24,960 nt of DNA from JBDTOX01 sp039933015 (GTDB lineage: Bacteria; Pseudomonadota; Gammaproteobacteria; Burkholderiales; Methylophilaceae). Position numbers and translations under genes: made by a program. Under the pieces are notes generated by a model. It did no database searches. It saw only the letters and a program-made list of their open reading frames with translations, and was not told the DNA's origin. Numbering within the stretch: the first letter of the stretch is position 1; the number at the start of each line of letters is the position of its first letter. Shown piece after piece: positions 6,166-13,402 of the stretch. The stretch lies in the NCBI GenBank assembly GCA_039933015.1, contig JBDTOX010000167.1:1-24960 (forward strand), read 5' to 3'.

Positions 6166-8088
6166 TTACTTCTTGTCGTTTTTTACTTCCTCAAACTCAG
6201 CATCAACCACATCAGCATCTACCGTTTTTTCGGTTTGCTCACCTGGTTCTGCGTGAGCACTGTCTGTCTGGCTTTGTGCATAGATCTTTTCAGCCAGCTT
6301 GTGCGATGCTTCTGTCAACGCATTGGTCTTGGCTTCGATGGCGTCTTTGTCATCAGTCTTGATGATTTCCTCGACATCCTTGATCGCGGCTTCAATCTTT
6401 TCCTTCTCGCCAGCATCGAGTTTGTCGCCATGCTCGGCGAGTGATTTCTTGACACTGTGCACCATGCCATCGGCAGCATTACGGGCATCAACCAGTTCGT
6501 GCAATTTGCGATCTTCTTCTGCGTGTTCAGCAGCATCGGCTTCCATGCGCTGAATTTCTTCTTCGTTCAAGCCGGAGTTGGCCTTGATCGTGATCTTGTT
6601 TTCCTTGCCTGTGGCCTTGTCCTTGGCGGATACATGCAGAATGCCGTTGGCGTCAATGTCAAAAGTCACTTCAATTTGCGGCATGCCGCGCGGTGCTGGT
6701 GGAATATCCGCCAAATTGAATTGGCCCAGACTCTTGTTGCCTGCGGCCATCTCGCGTTCACCCTGCAGTACCTGGATGGTAACGGCAGACTGATTGTCAT
6801 CAGCCGTGGAGAATACTTGTGCAGCCTTGGTAGGAATCGTGGTGTTTTTCTTGATGAGCTTGGTCATCACGCCGCCCAGAGTTTCGATACCCAGCGACAA
6901 CGGGGTTACATCGAGCAGCAGCACGTCTTTGACATCGCCTTGCAGCACGCCGCCCTGAATCGCTGCACCTACAGCGACAGCTTCGTCCGGGTTCACATCC
7001 TTGCGTGGCTCCTGGCCGAAGATTTCTTTTACTTTTTCCTGCACCTTGGGCATGCGTGACTGACCACCCACCAGAATCACGTCGGCTATATCGGAAATCT
7101 GCACGCCTGCGTCTTTGATTGCAGTTTTGCACGGCGCTATCGTACGCTCGATGAGGTCTTCTACCAGCGATTCAAACTTGGCGCGGTTGATCTTTACCAC
7201 CAGGTGCTTGGGTCCGGTTGCATCTGCCGTGATGTAAGGCAGGTTGACTTCGGTTTGCTGGCTGGATGACAGCTCAATCTTTGCCTTTTCCGCAGCTTCT
7301 TTCAGGCGCTGCTTGGCCAGCAGGTCATTGCGCAGATCCAGGCCGCTTTCTTTCTTGAATTCATCAGCCAGATAGTCAATCAGGCGATTGTCGAAGTCTT
7401 CGCCGCCAAGGAAGGTGTCGCCGTTGGTGGACAGCACTTCGAACTGGTGCTCGCCGTCGATTTCGGAGATTTCGATAATGGAGATGTCGAATGTACCGCC
7501 GCCCAAGTCATATACGGCAATTTTGCGGTCGCCTTCCTGCTTGTCCAAACCGAATGCCAGTGCAGCCGCTGTGGGCTCGTTGATGATGCGCTTCACATCC
7601 AGGCCGGCGATACGGCCCGCATCCTTGGTCGCCTGGCGTTGGCTGTCATTAAAGTAGGCCGGCACCGTGATCACGGCCTCGGTGACTTCTTCGCCCAGGT
7701 AGTCTTCGGCGGTCTTCTTCATCTTGCGCAGCACTTCTGCGGAGATTTGCGGCGGCGCCATTTTGTTGTCATTGACTTGCACCCAGGCATCGCCGTTGTC
7801 AGCTTTGGTAATGGTGAAAGGCATGAGGCCAATATCCTTCTGCACTTCTTTTTCATCAAAGCGGCGGCCGATCAGACGCTTGATAGCATATAGCGTGTGT
7901 TTCGGGTTGGTCACCGCCTGGCGTTTAGCCGGCGCGCCAGCGAGGATTTCGCCGTTGTCCTGGTAAGCGATGATGGAGGGGGTGGTGCGTGCACCCTCGG
8001 CATTTTCAATGACGCGCGGCTTACCGCCTTCCATCACTGCAACGCAGGAGTTTGTGGTGCCTAAGTCAATGCCAATAATTTTTCCCAT
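6166..8088 (-). CDS. dnaK: Chaperone DnaK (Hsp70)
   Basis: A 640-residue Hsp70 that binds exposed hydrophobic peptides in an ATP-controlled cycle with DnaJ and GrpE. The nucleotide-binding domain (about 1-385) opens with GKIIGIDLGTTNSCVAV and contains VPAYFNDSQRQATKDAG, NEPTAAALAFG, DLGGGTFDISI and the ILVGGQSRMP region. The interdomain linker DVLLLDVTPLSLG lies near residue 390. The substrate-binding domain and helical lid follow, and the tail ends DADVVDAEFEEVKNDKK as in proteobacterial DnaK. Start ATG at 8088 is preceded by AAAGGA. A sigma-32-like promoter lies 50-77 bases upstream, so dnaK can be transcribed both alone and from the grpE promoter. Confidence 0.99.
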   Translation of the reverse strand: MGKIIGIDLGTTNSCVAVMEGGKPRVIENAEGARTTPSIIAYQDNGEILAGAPAKRQAVTNPKHTLYAIKRLIGRRFDEKEVQKDIGLMPFTITKADNGDAWVQVNDNKMAPPQISAEVLRKMKKTAEDYLGEEVTEAVITVPAYFNDSQRQATKDAGRIAGLDVKRIINEPTAAALAFGLDKQEGDRKIAVYDLGGGTFDISIIEISEIDGEHQFEVLSTNGDTFLGGEDFDNRLIDYLADEFKKESGLDLRNDLLAKQRLKEAAEKAKIELSSSQQTEVNLPYITADATGPKHLVVKINRAKFESLVEDLIERTIAPCKTAIKDAGVQISDIADVILVGGQSRMPKVQEKVKEIFGQEPRKDVNPDEAVAVGAAIQGGVLQGDVKDVLLLDVTPLSLGIETLGGVMTKLIKKNTTIPTKAAQVFSTADDNQSAVTIQVLQGEREMAAGNKSLGQFNLADIPPAPRGMPQIEVTFDIDANGILHVSAKDKATGKENKITIKANSGLNEEEIQRMEADAAEHAEEDRKLHELVDARNAADGMVHSVKKSLAEHGDKLDAGEKEKIEAAIKDVEEIIKTDDKDAIEAKTNALTEASHKLAEKIYAQSQTDSAHAEPGEQTEKTVDADVVDAEFEEVKNDKK

Positions 8089-8137
8089 GATGTATTCCTT
8101 TGTAAGTTTCTTAATGTTTCAAATGCTGATGTTCTAA

Positions 8138-8165
8138 AAATGAGGACGGGACGGGAAATTTCAAG
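8138..8165 (-). promoter_or_regulatory. Sigma-32 (RpoH) type heat-shock promoter of dnaK
   Basis: On the minus strand, a perfect -35 CTTGAA (8165-8160) is followed after 14 bases by CCTCATTT (8145-8138), seven of eight matches to the E. coli RpoH -10 consensus CCCCATNT. It lies in the 91-base gap between grpE and dnaK. The consensus is established for E. coli; function here is inferred from the match and the position. Confidence 0.78.
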
Positions 8166-8179
8166 TCCCTATTTTGCAA

Positions 8180-8704
8180 TCAGGCTTTTGCCTTTGCTAC
8201 CATGACCAATGCCGGCCTTAATACGCGCTCATTCAGCACATAACCTTTTTGCAGCACACTAACGACGGTATTGGGTTCGGCATCCGCTTCTACCGCACTA
8301 ATGGCCTGATGCTTGTGCGGATCAAACTGTTCGCCGACAGGGTGAATTTCAGCCAGGTTGAATTTCTCAAAGATGGCGCTGAGCTGCTTAAGGGTCAGCT
8401 CCACACCATTCTTGTAGCCTTCTACATCCGCTGTATCAATATTCAGTGCAGCTTCCAGGCTATCCTTTACTGCCAGCAATTCACCGGAGAATTTTTCCAG
8501 CGCAAATTTGCGCGCTTTGTCGATGTCATCTGTCGCACGACGGCGGATGTTTTCCCCTTCGGCTTTTGCATAGAGTACAGCTGCCTGCTGTTCGGCCAGT
8601 TGCGCTTCCAGCTCGGCAATGCGTTCTGCCGGTGACGCTACAGATTCTGTAGCGTCAGGCTGATCTGTTATGGTATCTGCTTGTGGGGCTTGGTCTTCTT
8701 GCAT
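8180..8704 (-). CDS. grpE: Nucleotide exchange factor GrpE
   Basis: A 174-residue cochaperone that drives ADP release from DnaK. The first 25 residues are acidic and probably disordered. A long coiled-coil helix follows (about 26-90, including AERIAELEAQLAEQQ and AEGENIRRRA). The C-terminal beta domain that touches DnaK contains HPVGEQFDPHKHQAI and GYVLNERVLRPALVMVAK, both family hallmarks. The ATG at 8704 has AAGGA eight bases upstream. It heads the grpE-dnaK-dnaJ operon and has its own heat-shock promoter. No hrcA gene lies upstream, and no CIRCE element was seen; waaC occupies that side. Confidence 0.97.
   Translation of the reverse strand: MQEDQAPQADTITDQPDATESVASPAERIAELEAQLAEQQAAVLYAKAEGENIRRRATDDIDKARKFALEKFSGELLAVKDSLEAALNIDTADVEGYKNGVELTLKQLSAIFEKFNLAEIHPVGEQFDPHKHQAISAVEADAEPNTVVSVLQKGYVLNERVLRPALVMVAKAKA
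8633..8657 (-). repeat. 10-bp perfect inverted repeat inside the start of grpE
   Basis: TGACGCTACA (8633-8642) and TGTAGCGTCA (8648-8657) flank a five-base loop. On the grpE mRNA this would be a stable hairpin about 48-72 bases after the start codon, in the disordered, poorly conserved N-terminal coding region (DATESVASP). Whether it affects translation or is a chance result of the codons is unknown. Confidence 0.6.
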
Positions 8705-8741
8705 GGAGAGTTCCTTAATCTAGGGCGTGTTTAGTCAATGC

Positions 8742-8771
8742 TATTTCAGGCAAATGGGGGCGGCTGAAATA
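8742..8771 (-). repeat. 8-bp inverted repeat overlapping the grpE promoter
   Basis: TATTTCAG (8742-8749) and CTGAAATA (8764-8771) are perfect inverted copies separated by 14 bases. One arm lies in the spacer between -35 and -10 of the heat-shock promoter and the other at the expected transcription start. The position is that of an operator, but the sequence does not resemble CIRCE (TTAGCACTC-N9-GAGTGCTAA), so a known regulator cannot be named. Confidence 0.4.
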
Positions 8772-8779
8772 ATTACAAG
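8752..8779 (-). promoter_or_regulatory. Sigma-32 (RpoH) type heat-shock promoter of grpE-dnaK-dnaJ
   Basis: On the minus strand, CTTGTA (8779-8774; consensus CTTGAA) is followed after 14 bases by CCCCATTT (8759-8752), a perfect match to the RpoH -10 consensus CCCCATNT. The predicted start of transcription near 8745 leaves a leader of about 40 bases before grpE. It lies in the 95-base gap after waaC, so the chaperone operon need not depend on waaC transcription. Confidence 0.82.
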
Positions 8780-8799
8780 CCCACACCTGAAAAAACGTT

Positions 8800-9771
8800 T
8801 TAGGCAGGGGTAAGCAGTTGCTGCATTGATTGAATGGCCTCTGTGGCGGAAGGCAATGCGTGCTTGCCCCCTATCGTGATGGCTTTGGAATCCGCTCCCG
8901 GATAAGCGCCGGCTTGCCAAATGTGCGTATCGGTGAAAATCGCTAGTGTGGGAATTTTTAACGCTACGGCCATATGCATCAGGCCGGTATCTACGCCGGC
9001 CGCGGCTTTTGCATTAAAGAGTAGGGTGGCGAGCTGGGTTAGGCGCATTTTGGGTAGCACTATGGCGAGCGGCACCTGCGAGGCGATGGCCTGCGCACGT
9101 TGATGCTCGCTGGCGTTGCCCCAAGGCAATAACAGGCTCAAATGTTGTGCCGACAGATATTGTCCAAAGGTGACCCAATATTCAACAGGCCATAATTTAG
9201 CATCGCGCGCCGTGCCGTGCAGGCCCATCACATAATTGGCGGGGATCCCATCTGGCAGCGTGGTTTCACTGAGTTTCAGGTTATAAACCGGCGCTGTATC
9301 GGGCATGGGGTAGCCCAGCCCTGCCGCGCCCACCATGCGGTTGCGCACCGAGGCATGCAGCCTGGTGGGGATATCATGGCCATGTTGGTAGAGATGGCCG
9401 GCGATAGCTTCCCGCGCCGTATGGCGATTGGCCCCATGTGAACTTCCCTTTGCCCAGTGGCAGATCATCGCGCTTTTGAGCAGGCCCTGGGTGTCCAGTA
9501 TGGCGTCATAGTTATGCACTTGCAGTGTGCGCTTGAAGGCAAAAAATTCTGCCCAGGTTTTTTTGCTGAAAAGCGCATGCTTCCAGCGCCGCATGGCAAT
9601 CGGCATGACCTGGTTCACCAGCGGGTTTAATCTGGCGATTTCGGCAAAACTTTCCTCCACCACCCAGTCAATAACCGCATCCGGGTAATGTGTACGAATA
9701 TCATGGATAAGGGGCATGTTATGAATAATATCGCCCATGGACGACGTCTTGACTAACAGGATACGCAGCAT
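8800..9771 (-). CDS. waaC: Lipopolysaccharide heptosyltransferase I (WaaC)
   Basis: A 323-residue GT9-family transferase that adds the first L-glycero-D-manno-heptose to Kdo2-lipid A on the cytoplasmic face of the inner membrane. It opens MLRILLVKTSSMGDIIHNMP, near identical to the RfaC/WaaC start, and continues with DWVVEESFAEIARLNP, the IAMRRWKHALFS stretch, YDAILDTQGLLKSA and, in the C-terminal half, AAAGVDTGLMHMAVALKIPTLAIF, the donor-binding region. ATG at 9771 is preferred to an in-frame TTG at 9792 because it gives the conserved N-terminus. The gene points away from waaG across a 98-base gap and lies upstream of grpE in the same direction. Confidence 0.94.
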   Translation of the reverse strand: MLRILLVKTSSMGDIIHNMPLIHDIRTHYPDAVIDWVVEESFAEIARLNPLVNQVMPIAMRRWKHALFSKKTWAEFFAFKRTLQVHNYDAILDTQGLLKSAMICHWAKGSSHGANRHTAREAIAGHLYQHGHDIPTRLHASVRNRMVGAAGLGYPMPDTAPVYNLKLSETTLPDGIPANYVMGLHGTARDAKLWPVEYWVTFGQYLSAQHLSLLLPWGNASEHQRAQAIASQVPLAIVLPKMRLTQLATLLFNAKAAAGVDTGLMHMAVALKIPTLAIFTDTHIWQAGAYPGADSKAITIGGKHALPSATEAIQSMQQLLTPA

Positions 9772-9818
9772 AAGTAGTATTTTCGCATACAATTAATGTT
9801 TTGCCAGTTAACCAAATA

Positions 9819-9857
9819 TTCAATTCAGCGCATGTTCAATTCAGCCCATGTTCAATT
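9819..9857. repeat. 16-bp tandem direct repeat between waaC and waaG
   Basis: TTCAATTCAGCGCATG (9819-9834) is followed directly by TTCAATTCAGCCCATG (9835-9850), one mismatch, and by a partial third unit TTCAATT (9851-9857). The array lies in the divergent waaC-waaG gap, just before the preferred waaG start. Sixteen is not a multiple of three, so the ATG in each unit is out of frame with waaG. It could hold regulator sites or be a recent slippage duplication. Confidence 0.75.
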
Positions 9858-9869
9858 AAAGACGTAACT

Positions 9870-11003
9870 TTGAAATTCGCCTTTCTCATATTTAAATATT
9901 TTCCGTTTGGTGGCGTGCAGCGTGACATGCTGCGGATTGCTACCGACTGCGCGGCTAAAGGCCATCAAGTTAAAATTTATACGGGTCAGTGGCGCGGCGA
10001 TAAGCCAGGCGCGAATATTGAAGTAGTTTGCCTGCCATACTCCGGATTGCTCAATCATCGGCGCCACCGCTCTCTGATAAAGGCTATGGCCCTGGAGCTC
10101 ATGCGAGACCCTGCTGATCTGGTGGTGGGGTTCAACCGCATGCCGGGGCTGGATGCCTATTACGCTGCCGATCCCTGTTTTATCGAGCGCGCACATATGG
10201 AACGCGGCTGGTGGTATCGCCTGGCGGGGCGTTATCGTTTTTTTGCGGCTAGCGAGCGCGCAGTCATGCATGCACAGGGTAACTGCCAAATATTGCTGCT
10301 CTCAGCGCGTGAGAAGTCCGTTTTTCAACGCTGGCACCACACCCCTGACTCACGCTTTCATCTATTGCCGCCCAGTATTCCTGTCTCCAGCTTTGCCCAC
10401 ATTGACGCAGGGCTGGCGCGCCAACGGTTGCGTGAGGAATTCAGGCTGCCGGCAGATGCGCAAATGGTATTGCTGGTAGGATCGGCCTTTGTCAGGAAAG
10501 GCCTGGATCGTGCAATAGAGGGTCTCGCGGCATTGCCTGAGCCCGTAAGGCGCAATACCTGGCTACTGGCGGTAGGCGAGGACGAGCCTGAAGCCATGAG
10601 GTCTCTGGCGCAGCGCCTCGGGGTTGCGTCACGTGTCATCATTACTTCAGGCCGCGCAGATGTGGCGCAATTGATGGCGGGGGCTGATCTGCTGGCACAT
10701 CCTGCCCGCTCGGAGCTTGCCGGTATCGTCCTGATAGAGGCATTAACCGCGGGCTTGCCGGTGCTGGTTACCGAGGTGTGCGGCTATGCGGCCCATGTGC
10801 GGGCAGCCGGTGCGGGACGTGTGCTGGCCTCGCCGTTTGCCCAGGCCGATTTCAATCAGGCACTGGCCGCTATGTTGACCGCACCTGAGCGCAAGCTATG
10901 GGCAGCGGCAGCGCGGCAATACACGGCGCATATTGCCGCAACGACTTCACCGACTGTCGAGGCGGATTTGCTGGAAACCTTTGCCCACGAGAAACAAGGT
11001 TAA
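9870..11003 (+). CDS. waaG: LPS core glucosyltransferase I (WaaG-like, GT4)
   Basis: A 377-residue GT-B fold transferase of the WaaG/RfaG family; E. coli WaaG (374) adds the first outer-core glucose to heptose II at the inner face of the membrane. Visible family stretches: KFAFLIFKYFPFGGVQRDML at the start, DLVVGFNRMPGLDAYYAADPC, AHMERGWWYRLAGRYR, VLLVGSAFVRKGLDRAIEGL and, in the C-terminal donor site, HPARSELAGIVLIEALTAGLPVLVTEVCGYA with the E-x7-E motif. The TTG at 9870 is chosen because it gives the family length and N-terminus; no in-frame ATG exists there, and an earlier in-frame TTG is at 9801. Acceptor and sugar may differ from E. coli. Confidence 0.9.
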   Translation: MKFAFLIFKYFPFGGVQRDMLRIATDCAAKGHQVKIYTGQWRGDKPGANIEVVCLPYSGLLNHRRHRSLIKAMALELMRDPADLVVGFNRMPGLDAYYAADPCFIERAHMERGWWYRLAGRYRFFAASERAVMHAQGNCQILLLSAREKSVFQRWHHTPDSRFHLLPPSIPVSSFAHIDAGLARQRLREEFRLPADAQMVLLVGSAFVRKGLDRAIEGLAALPEPVRRNTWLLAVGEDEPEAMRSLAQRLGVASRVIITSGRADVAQLMAGADLLAHPARSELAGIVLIEALTAGLPVLVTEVCGYAAHVRAAGAGRVLASPFAQADFNQALAAMLTAPERKLWAAAARQYTAHIAATTSPTVEADLLETFAHEKQG

Positions 11004-11006
11004 TCC

Positions 11007-11840
11007 GTGTCCTTATTGCCAGCCTGTTCACAAGAATTTATTCCAGCCCACATCCTCTCCCAATTGCCCGAGGGGGATGCCTTTGACCAGATTATGGCGC
11101 TCACAGGCGATGTCTACCGGGATATGCCTGGCAGACTGACCATCAGGGTAGTGCTGGGCGGTGAATCCTATTTTATCAAGCAGCATTTTGGCGTTGGCTG
11201 GCGCGAGATTTTCAAGAACCTTACCACGCTGCGCCTGCCCATATTAAGCGCACTGACCGAATGGCGTGCGATAGCGCGACTGGACGCAATTGGTATCCCG
11301 ACTACACCGGCAGTGGCTTACGGTTGCCGCGGCACTAGCCCGGCCAGCTTGCGCTCATTTATCGTCACCCGGGATCTCGGTGATATTGTCTCGCTGGAGA
11401 CGCTGTGTGCCGACTGGAAACACAACCCGCCTGATGCCCGACTCAAGCGTCGCCTGATTCTGGAAGTGGCCAGGATTGCGCGCCTGCTGCATGGCAATGG
11501 CTTGAATCACCGCGACTTTTATATCTGTCATTTTTGCCTGGACAAAAAACGTCTGGCTAACGATGAAATTTATCTGTACCTGATCGATTTGCACCGCGTG
11601 GGCATACGACCTGTCATTGCAAGCAGCGCCCGCATGAAGGACGTCGCAGCCTTGTATTTCTCCGCGCTGGATATTGGTCTCACGTCGCGGGATTGCCTGC
11701 GTTTTTTACGAGCTTACCAGGACGGGTTGCGTCAGATTAAGAGCACGCCACTTTTCTGGCAGCGCGTGGATAAGCGTGCACGCAAGCTGTTTCATAAATT
11801 TCATGAGCACTGGCCTGTCACTCCGTTTGATCAGGGGTAA
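11007..11840 (+). CDS. waaP: LPS core heptose(I) kinase (WaaP)
   Basis: A 277-residue kinase-fold enzyme that phosphorylates heptose I of the inner core; E. coli WaaP has 265 residues. The ATP-binding lysine is in FIKQHFGVGW (K59). The catalytic segment is NHRDFYICHF (D170) and the metal-binding aspartate is in LIDLHR (D194); both segments are almost identical to enterobacterial WaaP. E in ALTEWRA (about residue 85) is the expected alphaC glutamate. The GTG at 11007 begins three bases after the waaG stop, so the two genes are cotranscribed. Core phosphates made by this enzyme bind divalent cations and stabilise the outer membrane. Confidence 0.92.
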   Translation: MSLLPACSQEFIPAHILSQLPEGDAFDQIMALTGDVYRDMPGRLTIRVVLGGESYFIKQHFGVGWREIFKNLTTLRLPILSALTEWRAIARLDAIGIPTTPAVAYGCRGTSPASLRSFIVTRDLGDIVSLETLCADWKHNPPDARLKRRLILEVARIARLLHGNGLNHRDFYICHFCLDKKRLANDEIYLYLIDLHRVGIRPVIASSARMKDVAALYFSALDIGLTSRDCLRFLRAYQDGLRQIKSTPLFWQRVDKRARKLFHKFHEHWPVTPFDQG

Positions 11841-11872
11841 GTGTTGTTGTATTGGTTGTTATAGGGGTAGCG

Positions 11873-13402
11873 TTGAAAAATAATGTAAAAACATTGCTGG
11901 TGCTGTTGCTGCTGCTGTTGCCCGCTCTGTACTATGGCCTTGGCGCGCGGCCGGTGTATAAAATCCAGGAAGTGCGCATAGCCGAGACTGCCCGTGAAAT
12001 GATCGCCAGCGGTGATTGGCTGGTACCGCGCTATAACGGTGAGCTGCGCTTGCAGAAACCGCCATTGCCTTACTGGCTGACAGCAATCAGCTATCGTGTG
12101 CTTGGCATTGACGAAAAGGCGGTACGGCTGCCGGCGGTGCTTTTTGGCATGCTGGCTGCGCTATTGTTGTTTGCCTGGGTGCGGCGCGCATCCGGCCTGG
12201 AGGTGGCCGCTAATACGGCTCTGGTACTTGTTACCAGTTATATAGGCTTGCGTTATTTCCGTAGCGGCGAAGCGGATGCACCGCTTCTGTTCTTCATCTC
12301 TGCTGCTTGCTTGCTGGGTTATCGCATGCTGCAGGGGGGGGCTACGCAGGCACAGTTGCTGCTGTTCTATGCGGCATTGGGTTTGGGATTCTTTACCAAA
12401 GGCCCAGCCGCTATCGCTATTCCTGTGCTGACCTTAATCCTCTATGCCTGGATGGAAAAACGTACAGCCAGCTTGAAGTCATGCTTGCATCCCTTGGGGC
12501 TGGTGCTGTTCGTGCTGCTTGCCTTTGGCTGGTATGCCTGGATAGTGTGGAGCATGCCTGATGCTGCACAGCATTTTGTAGGCAAGCAAGTCGATGAGAC
12601 ATTTGTCAGCGGCACGCATGCCAAACCTGCCTGGTGGTATCTCGCGCATATGCTGGAATTTTATATGCCATGGAGCTTTCTGCTCATCCCCGCAGGTATC
12701 TGGGCCTACAAGCACCGGCCGCTACCTGCACCTGTTCGTTTCTCCCTGGTCTGGTTGGCTGTGGTGTTTGTACTGCTTACCTTCACCGTGAACAAGCAGA
12801 TGCAATATGCACTGCTGTTTGCACCGCCGATCGCCATACTGCTGGGACATTACTTGCAGGCCGCGACGGGCGGGTTTGCCCGCTGCAATCGCATTCTGTT
12901 CTGGCTGGCATGTCTGGCATTCCTGGGCATGCTGGGTTACGCCTGGCATAAGCATGCCGCCGCTGGATTATTAAGTTTCGCCGGACCTTTGCTACTGCTC
13001 GTGCCTTTGCTGCTACTTGGGCCTTTATTGGCCAAAAAACTAATGGCGACGCAGGCGCCGGCTTACCCGGTATTGCTCGTGGCTGGTTTAATGGCCGTAG
13101 GCTATCTCTATGCAGAACAAAATCTGAGCAGCGAGCCGCAGAAAACCGGAGTGCAGGCATTAATGACTGAAGCCAGCCGCTACGAACCGCTCTATCAGGC
13201 AGCACCGGGCGACGGCTCTGTCTCTTATTATGCGGGACGTGTAGTGCTTGCGATAAAAGACGAGAATCTTGCGCAACTGCTGGCCATACAGCCTGAAATC
13301 TGGCTGGTCGCCAAGGAAATGCCAACCGCTCAGGGTATCCTGATTAAACCTTGGCATCGCGAAGGCGACGTCACGTTGTGGAAGTTGAACCGGGCGCAAT
13401 GA
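11873..13402 (+). CDS. GT39/ArnT-like membrane glycosyltransferase (polyprenyl-phosphate-sugar dependent), first copy
   Basis: A 509-residue integral membrane protein of the ArnT/PMT superfamily (GT39/GT83), which moves a sugar from a polyprenyl-phosphate donor to a periplasmic acceptor. A first transmembrane helix (about 6-24) is followed by the conserved periplasmic loop with EVRIAETAREMIASGDWLVP and LQKPPLPYWL, equivalent to the acidic catalytic loop of ArnT. About ten further hydrophobic segments and a small soluble C-terminal part follow. TTG at 11873 is chosen because AGGGGT (11863-11868) lies upstream; the gene follows waaP by 32 bases and overlaps the next start (ATGA). Acceptor is probably LPS core or lipid A; the sugar is unknown. 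A G8 tract lies at 12334-12341. Confidence 0.85.
   Translation: MKNNVKTLLVLLLLLLPALYYGLGARPVYKIQEVRIAETAREMIASGDWLVPRYNGELRLQKPPLPYWLTAISYRVLGIDEKAVRLPAVLFGMLAALLLFAWVRRASGLEVAANTALVLVTSYIGLRYFRSGEADAPLLFFISAACLLGYRMLQGGATQAQLLLFYAALGLGFFTKGPAAIAIPVLTLILYAWMEKRTASLKSCLHPLGLVLFVLLAFGWYAWIVWSMPDAAQHFVGKQVDETFVSGTHAKPAWWYLAHMLEFYMPWSFLLIPAGIWAYKHRPLPAPVRFSLVWLAVVFVLLTFTVNKQMQYALLFAPPIAILLGHYLQAATGGFARCNRILFWLACLAFLGMLGYAWHKHAAAGLLSFAGPLLLLVPLLLLGPLLAKKLMATQAPAYPVLLVAGLMAVGYLYAEQNLSSEPQKTGVQALMTEASRYEPLYQAAPGDGSVSYYAGRVVLAIKDENLAQLLAIQPEIWLVAKEMPTAQGILIKPWHREGDVTLWKLNRAQ
12334..12341 (+). repeat. G8 homopolymer tract in a surface glycosyltransferase gene
   Basis: Eight consecutive G residues encode the Gly-Gly of MLQGGAT in the first GT39 gene. 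The frame is open as given. A gain or loss of one base would truncate the enzyme about one third into its length. It is the longest G run I noticed in the window. Confidence 0.8.

Noticed and set aside
6457..7059. 200-codon plus-strand frame opposite dnaK
   Set aside because: It is the shadow of a strongly conserved minus-strand gene; composition follows the dnaK codons and no domain is visible.
8705..8799. CIRCE/HrcA operator upstream of grpE
   Set aside because: No TTAGCACTC-N9-GAGTGCTAA-like repeat is present; the only inverted repeat there has a different sequence.
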